DNA of 47,170 bases from WRAI01 sp031549605 (GTDB taxonomy: Bacteria > Bacillota > Clostridia > Oscillospirales > UBA929): positions 1-47,170 of the forward strand of contig JAVBPM010000043.1 in the NCBI GenBank assembly GCA_031549605.1, given 5' to 3'. The position numbers and the translations under genes are program-made. A model generated the notes under the pieces. It saw nothing but the letters and a program-made list of their open reading frames with translations. It did no database searches and had not been told where the DNA came from. Below, piece after piece: positions 23,072 to 31,842 of this stretch (position 1 is its first letter; each line of letters starts with the position of its first letter).

Positions 23072-24511
23072 ATGCACATCAGCCAGCTGCTTGTCGGCGT
23101 TGAGCCGCTGAATACGCCACCCGACGTCTGTGTTGACGCCATTACCGACGACTCGCGCTGCGCGGGGCCGGGCACACTCTTTTTTGCCATCGTCGGCACG
23201 CAGAGCGACGGGCACAACTACATCAGCTCCGCGCTGGCCAACGGCTGCGCCGTGGTCGTCAGCCAACGACCCGTTGACGGCCCGCACATTCTTGTCGCCG
23301 ACAGCCGCAAAGCCATGGCGCAGATAGCCGCCAACTTCTACGGCCGGCCGGGCGAGCAGCTGACGCTGCTTTGCGTGACCGGCACCAACGGCAAGACCTC
23401 GGTCGCCACGCTGACCGCGCAGCTGCTGACGCAGCTGACCGGCGTGCCGTGCGGCCGCATCGGCACCTACGGCAACTGGGTGGGCGGCGTCTTTGAGCCG
23501 GCCGAGCACACCACGCCCGGAGCCATTGAACTGCAACACCTGCTGCGTCGCATGGTTGACGTCGGCTGCACCCACTGCGTGATGGAGGCGTCCAGCCACG
23601 CCGTTGACCAGCAGCGCATCGGCGCGCTGAACTACAAGGCGGGCGCGTTTACCAACCTGACGCAGGATCATCTCGATTATCACGGCACGATGGAGGCCTA
23701 CTACTGCGCCAAGCGCGCGTTGTTTGACGTCTGCGAGCTGGCTATCGTCAACATCGACGACAGCTACGGCGCGCGGTTGTATAACGAGCTGACAGGGCCG
23801 AAACAGTCGGTGTCGTGCGACAGTCCCGCCGACTGGCGTGCCGAAGACCTGTCGCTGACCGACTGCGGCGTTGGCTTTACGCTGGCCATTGACGGCGCAA
23901 AGCAGCGCGTACAATGGCACACACCCGGGCGATTCTCGGTGTACAACGCGCTGACGGCTTTAGCGCTGGTCGCCGCCGCCGGCTGCGACAGCCAACAGGC
24001 AGCCGACGCGCTGGCGTGCCTGCCACCGGTCGAAGGGCGCATGGAGCGCGTGGCGCTCGACGGCGCACCGTTTAGCGTCATCGTCGACTTTGGCCACACG
24101 CCCGACGCCATGCGCAACGCCTTGACCGCGGCGCGCGGCTTCACGCAGGGTCGGCTGTTTGTGCTGTTTGGCTGCGGCGGTGACCGCGACCGCGACAAGC
24201 GCCCGCAGATGGGCGCGCTGGCCGTCGGGCTGGCCGACCGTGTGTTTGTCACCAGCGACAACGTGCGCAGCGAGGACCCGCAAGCCATTATCAACGACAT
24301 TGTCGCCGGTATCGACGATTTGTCGCGCGTCGGCGTGTACGTTGACCGCAACGAGGCCATTGATGCGGCGCTGCGCCAGCTTAACGCCGGCGACGTGCTG
24401 ATTACGCTGGGCAAGGGCGCGGAGTATTTTATGGAGTGTCAAGGCCAACGGGTTGCCTATGATGAGCGGCGTGCCATCGCCGAGAGTTGGGAGAGAGTGC
24501 GAAATGGTTAA
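23072..24511 (+). CDS. murE: UDP-MurNAc-L-Ala-D-Glu ligase MurE
   Basis: A 479-aa Mur ligase that adds the third amino acid of the stem peptide. The N-terminal UDP-binding domain starts HISQLLVGV. The ATP loop is T103-GTNGKT, followed by EASSHAVDQQRI and the SVYNALTALA region. The amino-acid selectivity motif reads D396-N-V-R, close to the DNPR of meso-diaminopimelate enzymes; the arginine is kept but Pro is replaced by Val. Diaminopimelate is therefore the likely substrate. The ATG at 23072 is 10 nt past AAAGGGGA; the ATG at 23063 is too close. The end overlaps mraY. murF, usually next, is absent. Confidence 0.94.
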   Translation: MHISQLLVGVEPLNTPPDVCVDAITDDSRCAGPGTLFFAIVGTQSDGHNYISSALANGCAVVVSQRPVDGPHILVADSRKAMAQIAANFYGRPGEQLTLLCVTGTNGKTSVATLTAQLLTQLTGVPCGRIGTYGNWVGGVFEPAEHTTPGAIELQHLLRRMVDVGCTHCVMEASSHAVDQQRIGALNYKAGAFTNLTQDHLDYHGTMEAYYCAKRALFDVCELAIVNIDDSYGARLYNELTGPKQSVSCDSPADWRAEDLSLTDCGVGFTLAIDGAKQRVQWHTPGRFSVYNALTALALVAAAGCDSQQAADALACLPPVEGRMERVALDGAPFSVIVDFGHTPDAMRNALTAARGFTQGRLFVLFGCGGDRDRDKRPQMGALAVGLADRVFVTSDNVRSEDPQAIINDIVAGIDDLSRVGVYVDRNEAIDAALRQLNAGDVLITLGKGAEYFMECQGQRVAYDERRAIAESWERVRNG

Positions 24512-25469
24512 TATGCTGCTGGCGTTTGTCGTCGCCTTCGGCGTCAGTGCGCTGTCGGGGCTGTTTATTATCCCCATGCTGCGCAAGTTTAAGATGAAGC
24601 AAATGATTCTTGAGGTCGGCCCCAAGTGGCACATGAGCAAGCAGGGCACGCCCATGATGGGCGGGCTGATGTTTATTCTCGGCACCGGCGTGGCCTGCAC
24701 GGTCTTCGGCCTGATGTCGGGACGCCGCGAGTGGCTGTATATCTTTGTCTACGCCGCGCTGAACGCCGTGATTGGCCTGCTGGACGACATCGCCAAGGTC
24801 AAGCGCAAGGCCAATAAGGGGCTGTCCGTGCTGCAAAAGCTCTTTTTGCAGCTGGCCTTTTCGTCGGCCTACATCGCCGTGCTGCACCAATACGCCGGTC
24901 TGACCACGGGGCTGAAGCTGCCTTTTTTCGGCACCTCGATTGAGCTGCCGTGGATTGTCTTTCTCATCCTCGGCGTGCTGTACAACACCTTTATCATCAA
25001 CGCCGTCAACCTGACCGACGGCATCGACGGGCTGTGCACCGGCACGACGCTGCCCATTGCCGCGCTGTTTGCCGTGGTGGCCATGGCCGACCGCGTGCCC
25101 GAGCTGGGCATTTACCCGGCCGCGCTGCTGGGCGGGTTGCTCGGCTTTTTGGTCTACAACTTTCATCCCGCCAAGGTCTTTATGGGCGACACCGGCTCGC
25201 TGTTTATCGGCGGCTCGGTGGTCGGCATGGCCTACGCCTTTGACTGGCCGCTGGTGCTGCTGATTTGCGCGCTGTTCTTTATCCTTGAGGCGGTGTCGGT
25301 GGTGTTGCAGGTCGGCTACTTCAAGCTGACGCACGGCAAGCGCATCTTTAAAATGACGCCGATTCACCACCACTTTGAAATGAGCGGCTGGAGCGAAATC
25401 AAGCTGTTTACCGTTTTTACCGTGGGCACGGGGCTGCTCTGTCTGCTGGCGTTTTTCGGCATTAACTGA
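24504..25469 (+). CDS. mraY: Phospho-N-acetylmuramoyl-pentapeptide-transferase
   Basis: A 321-aa, ten-segment membrane enzyme that makes lipid I from UDP-MurNAc-pentapeptide and undecaprenyl phosphate. Motifs: KQGTPMMGGLMFI, GLLDDIAKVKRKANKGLS, NAVNLTDGIDGLCTG, VFMGDTGSL and the MraY-specific MTPIHHHFEMSGWSE. The ATG at 24504 follows GGGAGAG and overlaps the murE stop by 8 bp, so expression is coupled. murD, commonly next, is missing; ftsW follows after 17 bp. Confidence 0.97.
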   Translation: MVNMLLAFVVAFGVSALSGLFIIPMLRKFKMKQMILEVGPKWHMSKQGTPMMGGLMFILGTGVACTVFGLMSGRREWLYIFVYAALNAVIGLLDDIAKVKRKANKGLSVLQKLFLQLAFSSAYIAVLHQYAGLTTGLKLPFFGTSIELPWIVFLILGVLYNTFIINAVNLTDGIDGLCTGTTLPIAALFAVVAMADRVPELGIYPAALLGGLLGFLVYNFHPAKVFMGDTGSLFIGGSVVGMAYAFDWPLVLLICALFFILEAVSVVLQVGYFKLTHGKRIFKMTPIHHHFEMSGWSEIKLFTVFTVGTGLLCLLAFFGIN

Positions 25470-25486
25470 ACGGGGAGTGATACGCA

Positions 25487-26638
25487 GTGCAAAAGGCCGG
25501 AACCTTACGCGAAAGAGAGTCAACGCCCGAGTTTGAAACGACGTTTTACGGGCATATTGACCTGCCGTTTTTGCTGCTGATGCTGTCTATTTCGGTCATC
25601 GGCTTGATTATGATGTTCTCGTCGTCCTACGCCTCGGCGGTGCAGAACGATTTGCCGCCGACCTATTACCTCATGCGGCAGGGCGGCTTTTTCCTGTTTG
25701 GTTTGCTGGCCATGTGGCTGCTGACCATGCTCAACTACCAGGTGTACAAAGTCTTGGCGCCCGTCATCTTCTTCGGCACGGCCATCTTGCTGGCGCTGGT
25801 GCTGGTGGCCGGCGAGAAGCGCAACGGCGCGCGCCGCTGGTTCAAAATCGGCTTTGAGTTCCAGCCGTCCGAGCTGGCCAAGCTGGCCATTGTCATTGTG
25901 TTTGCCACCATGATTGTCGTGCTGGGCCGGCGCATGGAGCAGTTTAAGTACGGCGTGCTGCCGTTTGGCATTGTGTTGATGACCTTCTGCGGCCTGGTGC
26001 TGCTGGAGCCGCACTTGTCGGGCGCGATTATCATCGGCGTGGTCGGCATGGTCATGATGTTTGTCGGCGGCGTTAAAAAGCGCTATTTTGCCTTTTTGTT
26101 TGCCTTGGGCGCGTTGGCGGGCGTGCTGGCGTGGAAGTTCATGCCGCACGTTCAGCGGCGCATTGCCGTGTGGCACAACCCCTTTGCCGACGCGCAGGGC
26201 GACGGCTACCAGCCCATTCAGTCGCTGCTGGCCATCGGGCCGGGCGGGCTGTTCGGTCTGGGACTGGGGCAGAGCCGCCAGAAATTCTCCAGCCTGCCCG
26301 AGCGCCACAACGACTATATCTTCTCGGTTGTCTGCGAGGAGATTGGTTTTATCGGCGCCATGCTGATTATCGTTTTGTTCGTCATGCTGATTGCGCGCGG
26401 CTACTGGATTGCGCTGCAAACGCGCGACCGCTTCGGCTCGCTGCTGGTGTGCGGCATTATGACGCTGCTGGCCACGCAGACGGCGCTTAACATCGGCGTG
26501 GTGACCAACCTGTTGCCGGCCACCGGTGTCAGTATGCCCTTCTTCAGCTACGGCGGCACGGCGCTGCTCATTCAGCTGGCTGAGATGGGCATTGTGCTGA
26601 ATATCTCCAAGTTTATTCCGGCCAAGAAAGCGGGGTAG
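25487..26638 (+). CDS. ftsW: Peptidoglycan glycosyltransferase FtsW (SEDS family)
   Basis: A 383-aa SEDS polymerase with about ten membrane segments. MFSSSYASA near the start, RRWFKIGFEFQPSELAKLA, then the extracellular loop with QPIQSLLAIGPGGLFGLGLG and the end TGVSMPFFSYGGTALL are family landmarks. It polymerises lipid II with the cognate class B PBP encoded upstream. FtsW rather than RodA is chosen because of its dcw position between mraY and murG. The GTG at 25487 follows GGGGAGTGA. The gap to murG is 5 bp. Confidence 0.94.
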   Translation: MQKAGTLRERESTPEFETTFYGHIDLPFLLLMLSISVIGLIMMFSSSYASAVQNDLPPTYYLMRQGGFFLFGLLAMWLLTMLNYQVYKVLAPVIFFGTAILLALVLVAGEKRNGARRWFKIGFEFQPSELAKLAIVIVFATMIVVLGRRMEQFKYGVLPFGIVLMTFCGLVLLEPHLSGAIIIGVVGMVMMFVGGVKKRYFAFLFALGALAGVLAWKFMPHVQRRIAVWHNPFADAQGDGYQPIQSLLAIGPGGLFGLGLGQSRQKFSSLPERHNDYIFSVVCEEIGFIGAMLIIVLFVMLIARGYWIALQTRDRFGSLLVCGIMTLLATQTALNIGVVTNLLPATGVSMPFFSYGGTALLIQLAEMGIVLNISKFIPAKKAG

Positions 26639-26643
26639 CGCGT

Positions 26644-27783
26644 ATGCGAATACTGTTTGCCTGTGGCGGCACGGGCGGTCACATCAATCCCGCCATCGCG
26701 CTGGCCAAGATGGTGCGCGAGCGCCGGCCGCGCAGCGGCATTCTCTTTGTCGGCGGCGACAAGGGCATGGAGAACCAGCTGGTGCCACGCGAGGGCTTTG
26801 AATTGAGAACCATTTCCAATCGCAGCTTTCAGCACAAACTGACGCCCAAGGCGTTGGTTTGGAACGTTAAGACTGTCTTTCATATGGCGACCGTGCTCAA
26901 GCAGGCCAACGCCATTTTGGACGACTTCAAGCCCGACATCGTCGTCGGCACCGGCGGCTATGCCAGCTATCCCATCGTGCGCAGCGCCGCCAAACGCGGC
27001 ATTCCGACCGCCATTCACGAGTCCAACGCCTTTCCCGGCTGGACCACGCGCGCACTGGCGGCCAAGGTTGACCGCATCATGGTCAGCTTTGACGACAGCG
27101 TCGGCCACTACAAGCGCAAGGACATCGTTGTGGTCACCGGCACGCCGGTGCGCGAGGACTTTATCTACGGCAAGCGCGACGAGGCCAAGGCGGCCATGAA
27201 GCTGGACGACCGGCCGGTTGTCGTTGTCTACTTCGGCTCGCTGGGCGCGCGCGAAATGAACAAAATGATGGTTGACTACATGGCGCTGCTGGCCAAGAGC
27301 GGCGCGTTTCAACTGGTGTACGCCACCGGCAGCTTTGGCGCTAAATGGATGCCCGAGCGCGTGGCCGAGCAGGGCATTGACCTGTCCGCCTGTCCGCACA
27401 TTCGTATGCAGGAGTATATCTACAATATGCCCGAGGTCATGGCCGCCGCCGACATGATGATTGCTCGCAGCGGCGCGTCGACGCTGACCGAGATGATGGT
27501 GAGCGCCACGCCCGCCATTCTGGTGCCTTCGCCCAACGTCACGGGCAACCATCAGGAGCCAAACGCCCGCTCGGTGGAGACGCGCGGCGGTGCTGTCATG
27601 ATTTTGGAAAAGGCGTGCAGTGGCCGGCTGCTCTACGACACCACCGTGCAGCTGCTAAGCGACCCGACGCGGCTGGAGCGTATGCGCTCGGCCATGAAGT
27701 CGATGGCCTACCTCGACGCCAACGAGCGTATTTACAAAACAATCACCGATTTGGCCGATTTTGGCACCGATTCGACGCAATAA
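26644..27783 (+). CDS. murG: UDP-GlcNAc:lipid I N-acetylglucosaminyltransferase
   Basis: A 379-aa GT-B glycosyltransferase acting at the inner face of the membrane to convert lipid I to lipid II. The glycine-rich loop CGGTGGHINPAIALA opens the protein; GTGGYASYPIV, HESNAFPG and RSGASTLTEMMV follow in the expected order, and the UDP-GlcNAc pocket ends NHQEPNAR. All domains are complete. It starts 5 bp after ftsW and is followed by a short gap (27784-27856) before murA with no visible terminator. Confidence 0.96.
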   Translation: MRILFACGGTGGHINPAIALAKMVRERRPRSGILFVGGDKGMENQLVPREGFELRTISNRSFQHKLTPKALVWNVKTVFHMATVLKQANAILDDFKPDIVVGTGGYASYPIVRSAAKRGIPTAIHESNAFPGWTTRALAAKVDRIMVSFDDSVGHYKRKDIVVVTGTPVREDFIYGKRDEAKAAMKLDDRPVVVVYFGSLGAREMNKMMVDYMALLAKSGAFQLVYATGSFGAKWMPERVAEQGIDLSACPHIRMQEYIYNMPEVMAAADMMIARSGASTLTEMMVSATPAILVPSPNVTGNHQEPNARSVETRGGAVMILEKACSGRLLYDTTVQLLSDPTRLERMRSAMKSMAYLDANERIYKTITDLADFGTDSTQ

Positions 27784-27856
27784 TCGCTCTTTCTTTTCAC
27801 CGACGACGTCACCGCTTGCATAGGATGATGCGTAAATCGTAAGCGGAGGCGTGTGT

Positions 27857-29113
27857 ATGAGTTACTTTCTGATCAACGGCGGGCGCAGGCTGTCGGGCGA
27901 GCTGACGGTGCACGGCGCGAAAAACAGCGTGCTGCCCATTTTGGCCGCGACATTGCTGGTTAAGGGCCACAGCGTCATTGAAAACTGCCCCGACCTGCAC
28001 GATGTCAGCTGCACGGTTGCCATCCTGCGCCATCTCGGCTGCAAGGTGGAACGGCAGGGCGGTGCCATCGCCGTCGACGCGTCGACGCTGACGCGCACCG
28101 ACATCCCCGATGCGCTGATGCGCGAAATGCGGTCGTCCATTGTCTTTCTCGGCGCGATACTCGGCCGCTGCGGCGTAGCCGACATGAGCGAGCCGGGCGG
28201 CTGCGAGCTGGGGCTGCGCCCCATTGACCTGCACCTGTCGGCCCTGCGCCAGCTGGGCGCTTTGATTACCACCGAGGGCGGTCGGCTGCACTGCGTGGCC
28301 GGCGCGCTGACCGGCAGCGACGTGACGCTGGCCTTTCCCAGTGTCGGCGCGACCGAGAACCTGCTGCTGGCCGCCTGTTGCGCGACCGGACGCACCACGC
28401 TGCGCAACGCCGCCTGTGAGCCCGAGATTGTGGATTTGTGCCACTTTCTCGCTGCCGCCGGTGTCGGTGTGCGCGGCGCCGGCACCCCGACCATTACCGT
28501 CGAGGGCGCTGTGACCCAATCGACCGTGCGGCACGGCATTATTGCCGACCGCATTGTGGCGGCCACCTACATGGCGGCTGTGGCGTCGGCCGGCGGGTCG
28601 GTTGCGCTCAAAGGCGTTGACCGCGAGGCGGTGGCCACGGCTATCGACGTGCTGGCGCGCGCCGGCTGCGAGGTTTCCAATGACGGCGCGCTGCTTGTCG
28701 TGACGAGGCACAAGCGCCTGACCGCCGCGCCGACGGTGCGCACCATGCCCTATCCCGGCTTTCCCACCGACGCGCAGCCGCCGGTTATGGCGGCGCTGGC
28801 CACGGCGGCGGGCACGACACTGTTTATCGAGACCATGTTTGAAAACCGCTACCGCCATGTCGCCGAGCTGGTGCGCATGGGCGCGACCATCAAGGTCGAC
28901 GGGCGGGCCGCTGTTGTCTGCGGCGTGGAAAAGCTGCACGGCTGCAGCGTGCAAAGCGCCGACCTGCGCGGCGGCGCGGCACTGACCGTCGCGGCGCTGG
29001 GCGCAGAAGGCACGACGCGCGTATCCAACCTGCACTACGTCGACCGCGGCTATGACGCGCTGGAAACGGCGCTGGCGTCGGTCGGAGCCGATATAACCCG
29101 CGTCATCGACTGA
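27857..29113 (+). CDS. murA: UDP-GlcNAc 1-carboxyvinyltransferase
   Basis: A 418-aa EPSP-synthase-like enzyme for the first committed step of peptidoglycan synthesis. The catalytic cysteine is C116 in EPGGCELGLRPIDLHL, so fosfomycin sensitivity would be expected. HGAKNSVLPILAATLL near residue 22 and TMPYPGFPTDAQPP near 300 are conserved. The ATG at 27857 is 8 nt from GGAGG; an in-frame GTG at 27851 is closer to it and less likely. In this cluster murA takes the place where murC/murB often stand. Confidence 0.96.
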   Translation: MSYFLINGGRRLSGELTVHGAKNSVLPILAATLLVKGHSVIENCPDLHDVSCTVAILRHLGCKVERQGGAIAVDASTLTRTDIPDALMREMRSSIVFLGAILGRCGVADMSEPGGCELGLRPIDLHLSALRQLGALITTEGGRLHCVAGALTGSDVTLAFPSVGATENLLLAACCATGRTTLRNAACEPEIVDLCHFLAAAGVGVRGAGTPTITVEGAVTQSTVRHGIIADRIVAATYMAAVASAGGSVALKGVDREAVATAIDVLARAGCEVSNDGALLVVTRHKRLTAAPTVRTMPYPGFPTDAQPPVMAALATAAGTTLFIETMFENRYRHVAELVRMGATIKVDGRAAVVCGVEKLHGCSVQSADLRGGAALTVAALGAEGTTRVSNLHYVDRGYDALETALASVGADITRVID

Positions 29114-29144
29114 CGCGCGTGACCAAAGATACGAGGTGAAAGCT

Positions 29145-29933
29145 ATGGCACTGTTTCGTTCTTACCGCCGGGCCGCGATTGGCAAGCGACCCGGCTTTGG
29201 GCTGTTTACGCGCATCCTGGTGGTGCTGATTGTGCTCGGCGCGCTGGCGCTGACGGCGGTGGTGTTTTTTCGCGTTAAGACCGTGGAGGTCACCGGCCTG
29301 CAGCACTACACGCCCGACCAGCTGATTGACGCGTCGGGCGTCAAGATTGACAGCTCGCTGCTGCTGACCAAGCGCGGCGCGACCGAGGACAAGCTGATGG
29401 CCGACTTTCCCTATCTGGAAAGCGTGTCGGTGTCCATCAAGCTGCCCGACAAGGTGTTGATTGAAGCGACCGAGTGCACGCCGGTGGCCTACATCGACGA
29501 CGGCGGCAGACGCTGGGTCATCGACAGCCGCGGCAAGCTGCTCGACTGCCTGCCCACCACCGAAACGGCCGCCGGCTTTGCCGTCAAGGGCATCTCGCTC
29601 AAAGAGCCGGAGGTCAACACCTACTTCACCTCCATCGACGACGACATCATCACCAAGGAGAGCTACGACAGCGTCATCAAAGCGGCGCGCGACTACGACT
29701 TTTTTGCCGACATTGATTATGTCGACATGACGACAATAGCCGACATCCGTTTTGAGCTGGAAGGTCGCTTTTTGGTGCGGCTGGGGTTGGTCGACGGGCT
29801 GGACTACAAAATGCAGACGCTGACCGAAATGCTGAAAGACCTGAACGAGCGCAAGAGCAACATCCGGGGAACCATTGATTTGTCCGATTGTGTCGAAACG
29901 CGCTGTGGACGTTTTACCGAGGATCTTGGTTGA
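29145..29933 (+). CDS. divIB: Cell division protein DivIB/FtsQ
   Basis: A 262-aa bitopic protein. The basic cytoplasmic tail is short, with one membrane segment (ILVVLIVLGALALTAVVFF), then a POTRA domain (VKTVEVTGLQHYTPDQLIDA) and the FtsQ beta domain (LPDKVLIEATECTPVAYIDD). It forms the division scaffold with FtsL and DivIC/FtsB. The ATG at 29145 is 7 nt from GAGGTGA. ftsZ follows 141 bp downstream with its own promoter. No ftsA lies between them. Confidence 0.9.
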   Translation: MALFRSYRRAAIGKRPGFGLFTRILVVLIVLGALALTAVVFFRVKTVEVTGLQHYTPDQLIDASGVKIDSSLLLTKRGATEDKLMADFPYLESVSVSIKLPDKVLIEATECTPVAYIDDGGRRWVIDSRGKLLDCLPTTETAAGFAVKGISLKEPEVNTYFTSIDDDIITKESYDSVIKAARDYDFFADIDYVDMTTIADIRFELEGRFLVRLGLVDGLDYKMQTLTEMLKDLNERKSNIRGTIDLSDCVETRCGRFTEDLG

Positions 29934-29971
29934 CAGTTTTCTGAAAAATTATGGAAATGCGTGAAAAAGAC

Positions 29972-30000
29972 TTGACGCTGACCTCGTTTTTCTGTAGAAT
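29972..30000 (+). promoter_or_regulatory. Promoter of ftsZ
   Basis: TTGACG (29972-29977), 17 bp, TAGAAT (29995-30000). It lies 75 bp before the ftsZ ATG and is among the best sigma-A matches in the window. Confidence 0.75.
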
Positions 30001-30074
30001 TACAAAAGGATAAATCCAGATACATATTTCTCACCAAACGGGCTGCAGTTTGTACCAAAGATAGGAGTGCCATT

Positions 30075-31364
30075 ATGCCTTTTGAATTTGACGTTGAAGA
30101 ATCGAAAGTATGTAATATTAAAGTCATCGGTGTCGGCGGCGGCGGTAACAATGTTATCAACCGCATGATTAAGTCCAACATCAATGACGTCGATTACATC
30201 GCGGTCAACACCGACCGTCAGCAGCTGCGCTCGTTGCAGGCGACCACCAAAATCCAGAGCGGCTAAAAGCTGACGCAGGGTTTGGGCGCCGGCGCCAACC
30301 CCGAGATCGGCCGCAAGTCGGCCGAGGAGACGCGCGCCGAGCTGGCCTCCTGCCTGGAAAACACCGATATGCTCTTTATCACCGCCGGCATGGGCGGCGG
30401 CACCGGCACCGGCGCCGCGCCGATTATCGCCGACATTGCCCACGAAATGGGCATTTTGACTGTCGCCATTGTCACCAAGCCCTTTAAGTTTGAAGGCTCG
30501 GTGCGTATGGAGCAGGCCGAGCACGGCATTGAGGAGCTGTTCACCCGCGTTGACTCGCTGGTGGTCATTCCCAACGAAAATCTCAAGCTGGTCAGCGAGC
30601 AGAAAATCACACTGGCCAATGCCTTTGCCGTCGCCGACAACGTGCTGCTGCAAGCGGTGCAGAGCATTGCCATGCTCATCAAGGCGCGCGGCCTAATCAA
30701 CGTCGACTTCTCCGACGTCAAGACCATTATGAAGGACGCCGGTTACGCTCACATGGCCGTTGGCTTTGGCAAGGGCGGCAACAAGGTTGAGGAGGCCAGT
30801 CGCATGGCCATCCAGAGCCCGCTGCTTGAGTCGTCGATTAACGGCGCCATGCGCGTGCTGGTCAATGTCACCAGCTCGTCCGACCTCAGCATGGAGGACA
30901 CCGATTTGGCGCTCAGCATGGTGCGTGACGCCGCACATCCGCGCGCACTCATCATCCTCGGCGCGATTATCGACGACGAGATGGAGGACGAGCTGCAGCT
31001 GACGATTATCGCCACCGGCTTTGACAAAACGCCGCAGGCCACCATTTTGCCTGAGATTGACACCTACAGCCGCAACACCAAGAAAGAACCCGTCGCCACG
31101 CCGATGCCCAACTTTGACACGCCGGCCGCGCCGGTGCAGCAGCAACAGCAACCGGCTGCGCCCACTGTGGCCGCGCCCGCGCCGACGCGCGGTGACGACA
31201 CCTTTACTCCGCCTTTTTTGAGCAACGCGCCCAAGCATCCGGCACCTGCCGTGCCGACGACGCATAGCTTTACGTCCGACCTCAAGGCCAACGAGGACGA
31301 CGCCGACAAGTTTATCAAGGACATTATGAACGTCTTCGGCGGCCGCCGCGGCGACGATGAGTAA
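30075..31364 (+). CDS. ftsZ: Cell division GTPase FtsZ, interrupted by an in-frame TAA at codon 64
   Basis: The tubulin homologue that forms the Z-ring. Reading through one stop gives a 430-codon frame with all hallmarks: IKVIGVGGGGNNVINRM, GAGANPEIG, the GTPase signature GMGGGTGTGAAPIIA and the synergy loop NVDFSDVKTIM. Codon 64 (30264-30266) is TAA where relatives carry a sense codon, often Glu (GEKLT); GAA to TAA is one change. The frame is otherwise intact and well conserved. A split gene is unlikely: the first 63 codons hold part of the nucleotide site, and the next start (TTG 30282) has a poor ribosome binding site. The C-terminal peptide ends FIKDIMNVFGGRRGDDE and lacks the usual IPxFL core. 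Sequence error, mutation or readthrough remain open. Confidence 0.9.
30264..30266 (+). other. In-frame TAA inside ftsZ
   Basis: Codons around it read GGC TAA AAG CTG ACG. Both flanks align in the same frame to FtsZ, so there is no indel. Other genes here (rpiB, HPr, spoVD, murG, ireB) end with TAA, so TAA is a normal stop in this genome. Confidence 0.95.
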
Positions 31365-31797
31365 ACAACTCGTCATTGGCTGTGACCACAGCGCGCGCGC
31401 GCTCAAGGCTGAGATTGCTCAGCTGTGCGAGGGCGAGGGCTGGCAGGTCAATGACATCGGCACGCACACCGACGCCTCGTGCGACTACCCGCTGATTGCC
31501 GAGCAGGCGGGTCGACTGGTGGCCAACGGCGACGCCGACTTGGGCATCTTGATTTGCGGCACCGGCATCGGCATGAGCATTGCCGCCAACAAAGTGCCCG
31601 GCATCCGCTGCTGCGTCTGCTCCGAGCCTTACTCGGCGGCGCTGTCGCGGCAGCACAACGACGCCAACATGCTGGCGTTCGGCGCGCGGGTTATCGGCAA
31701 CGAGATGGCCAAGCTGATTGTGCGCACCTGGCTCAACAGCGCCTTTGAGGGCGAGCGACACCAGCGCCGTGTAGCACAGATTAACGCATTGGATTAA
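31357..31797 (+). CDS. rpiB: Ribose 5-phosphate isomerase B (RpiB/LacAB family)
   Basis: A 146-aa sugar isomerase that interconverts ribose 5-phosphate and ribulose 5-phosphate. LVIGCDHSARALKAEI and the active-site ICGTGIGMSIAANKVPGIR (with its cysteine) are clear. SRQHNDANMLAFGARVIG completes the family pattern. It overlaps the 3' end of ftsZ by 8 bp and is probably coupled to it. A terminator follows. Confidence 0.93.
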   Translation: MSKQLVIGCDHSARALKAEIAQLCEGEGWQVNDIGTHTDASCDYPLIAEQAGRLVANGDADLGILICGTGIGMSIAANKVPGIRCCVCSEPYSAALSRQHNDANMLAFGARVIGNEMAKLIVRTWLNSAFEGERHQRRVAQINALD

Positions 31798-31802
31798 GTC
31801 AG

Positions 31803-31832
31803 ACGGGCGCACAGCAGTGCGTCCGTTTTTTG
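31803..31832 (+). terminator. Terminator after rpiB
   Basis: Arms ACGGGCGCAC (31803-31812) and GTGCGTCCGT (31817-31826) with loop AGCA and one G-U pair, then T6. It closes the dcw-ftsZ-rpiB region. Confidence 0.88.
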
Positions 31833-31842
31833 GGGTTTTGAC

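Noticed and set aside
30075..31364. Stop-codon reassignment or selenocysteine to explain ftsZ
   Set aside because: TAA is the regular terminal stop of several genes here, and the known recoding events use TGA or TAG.
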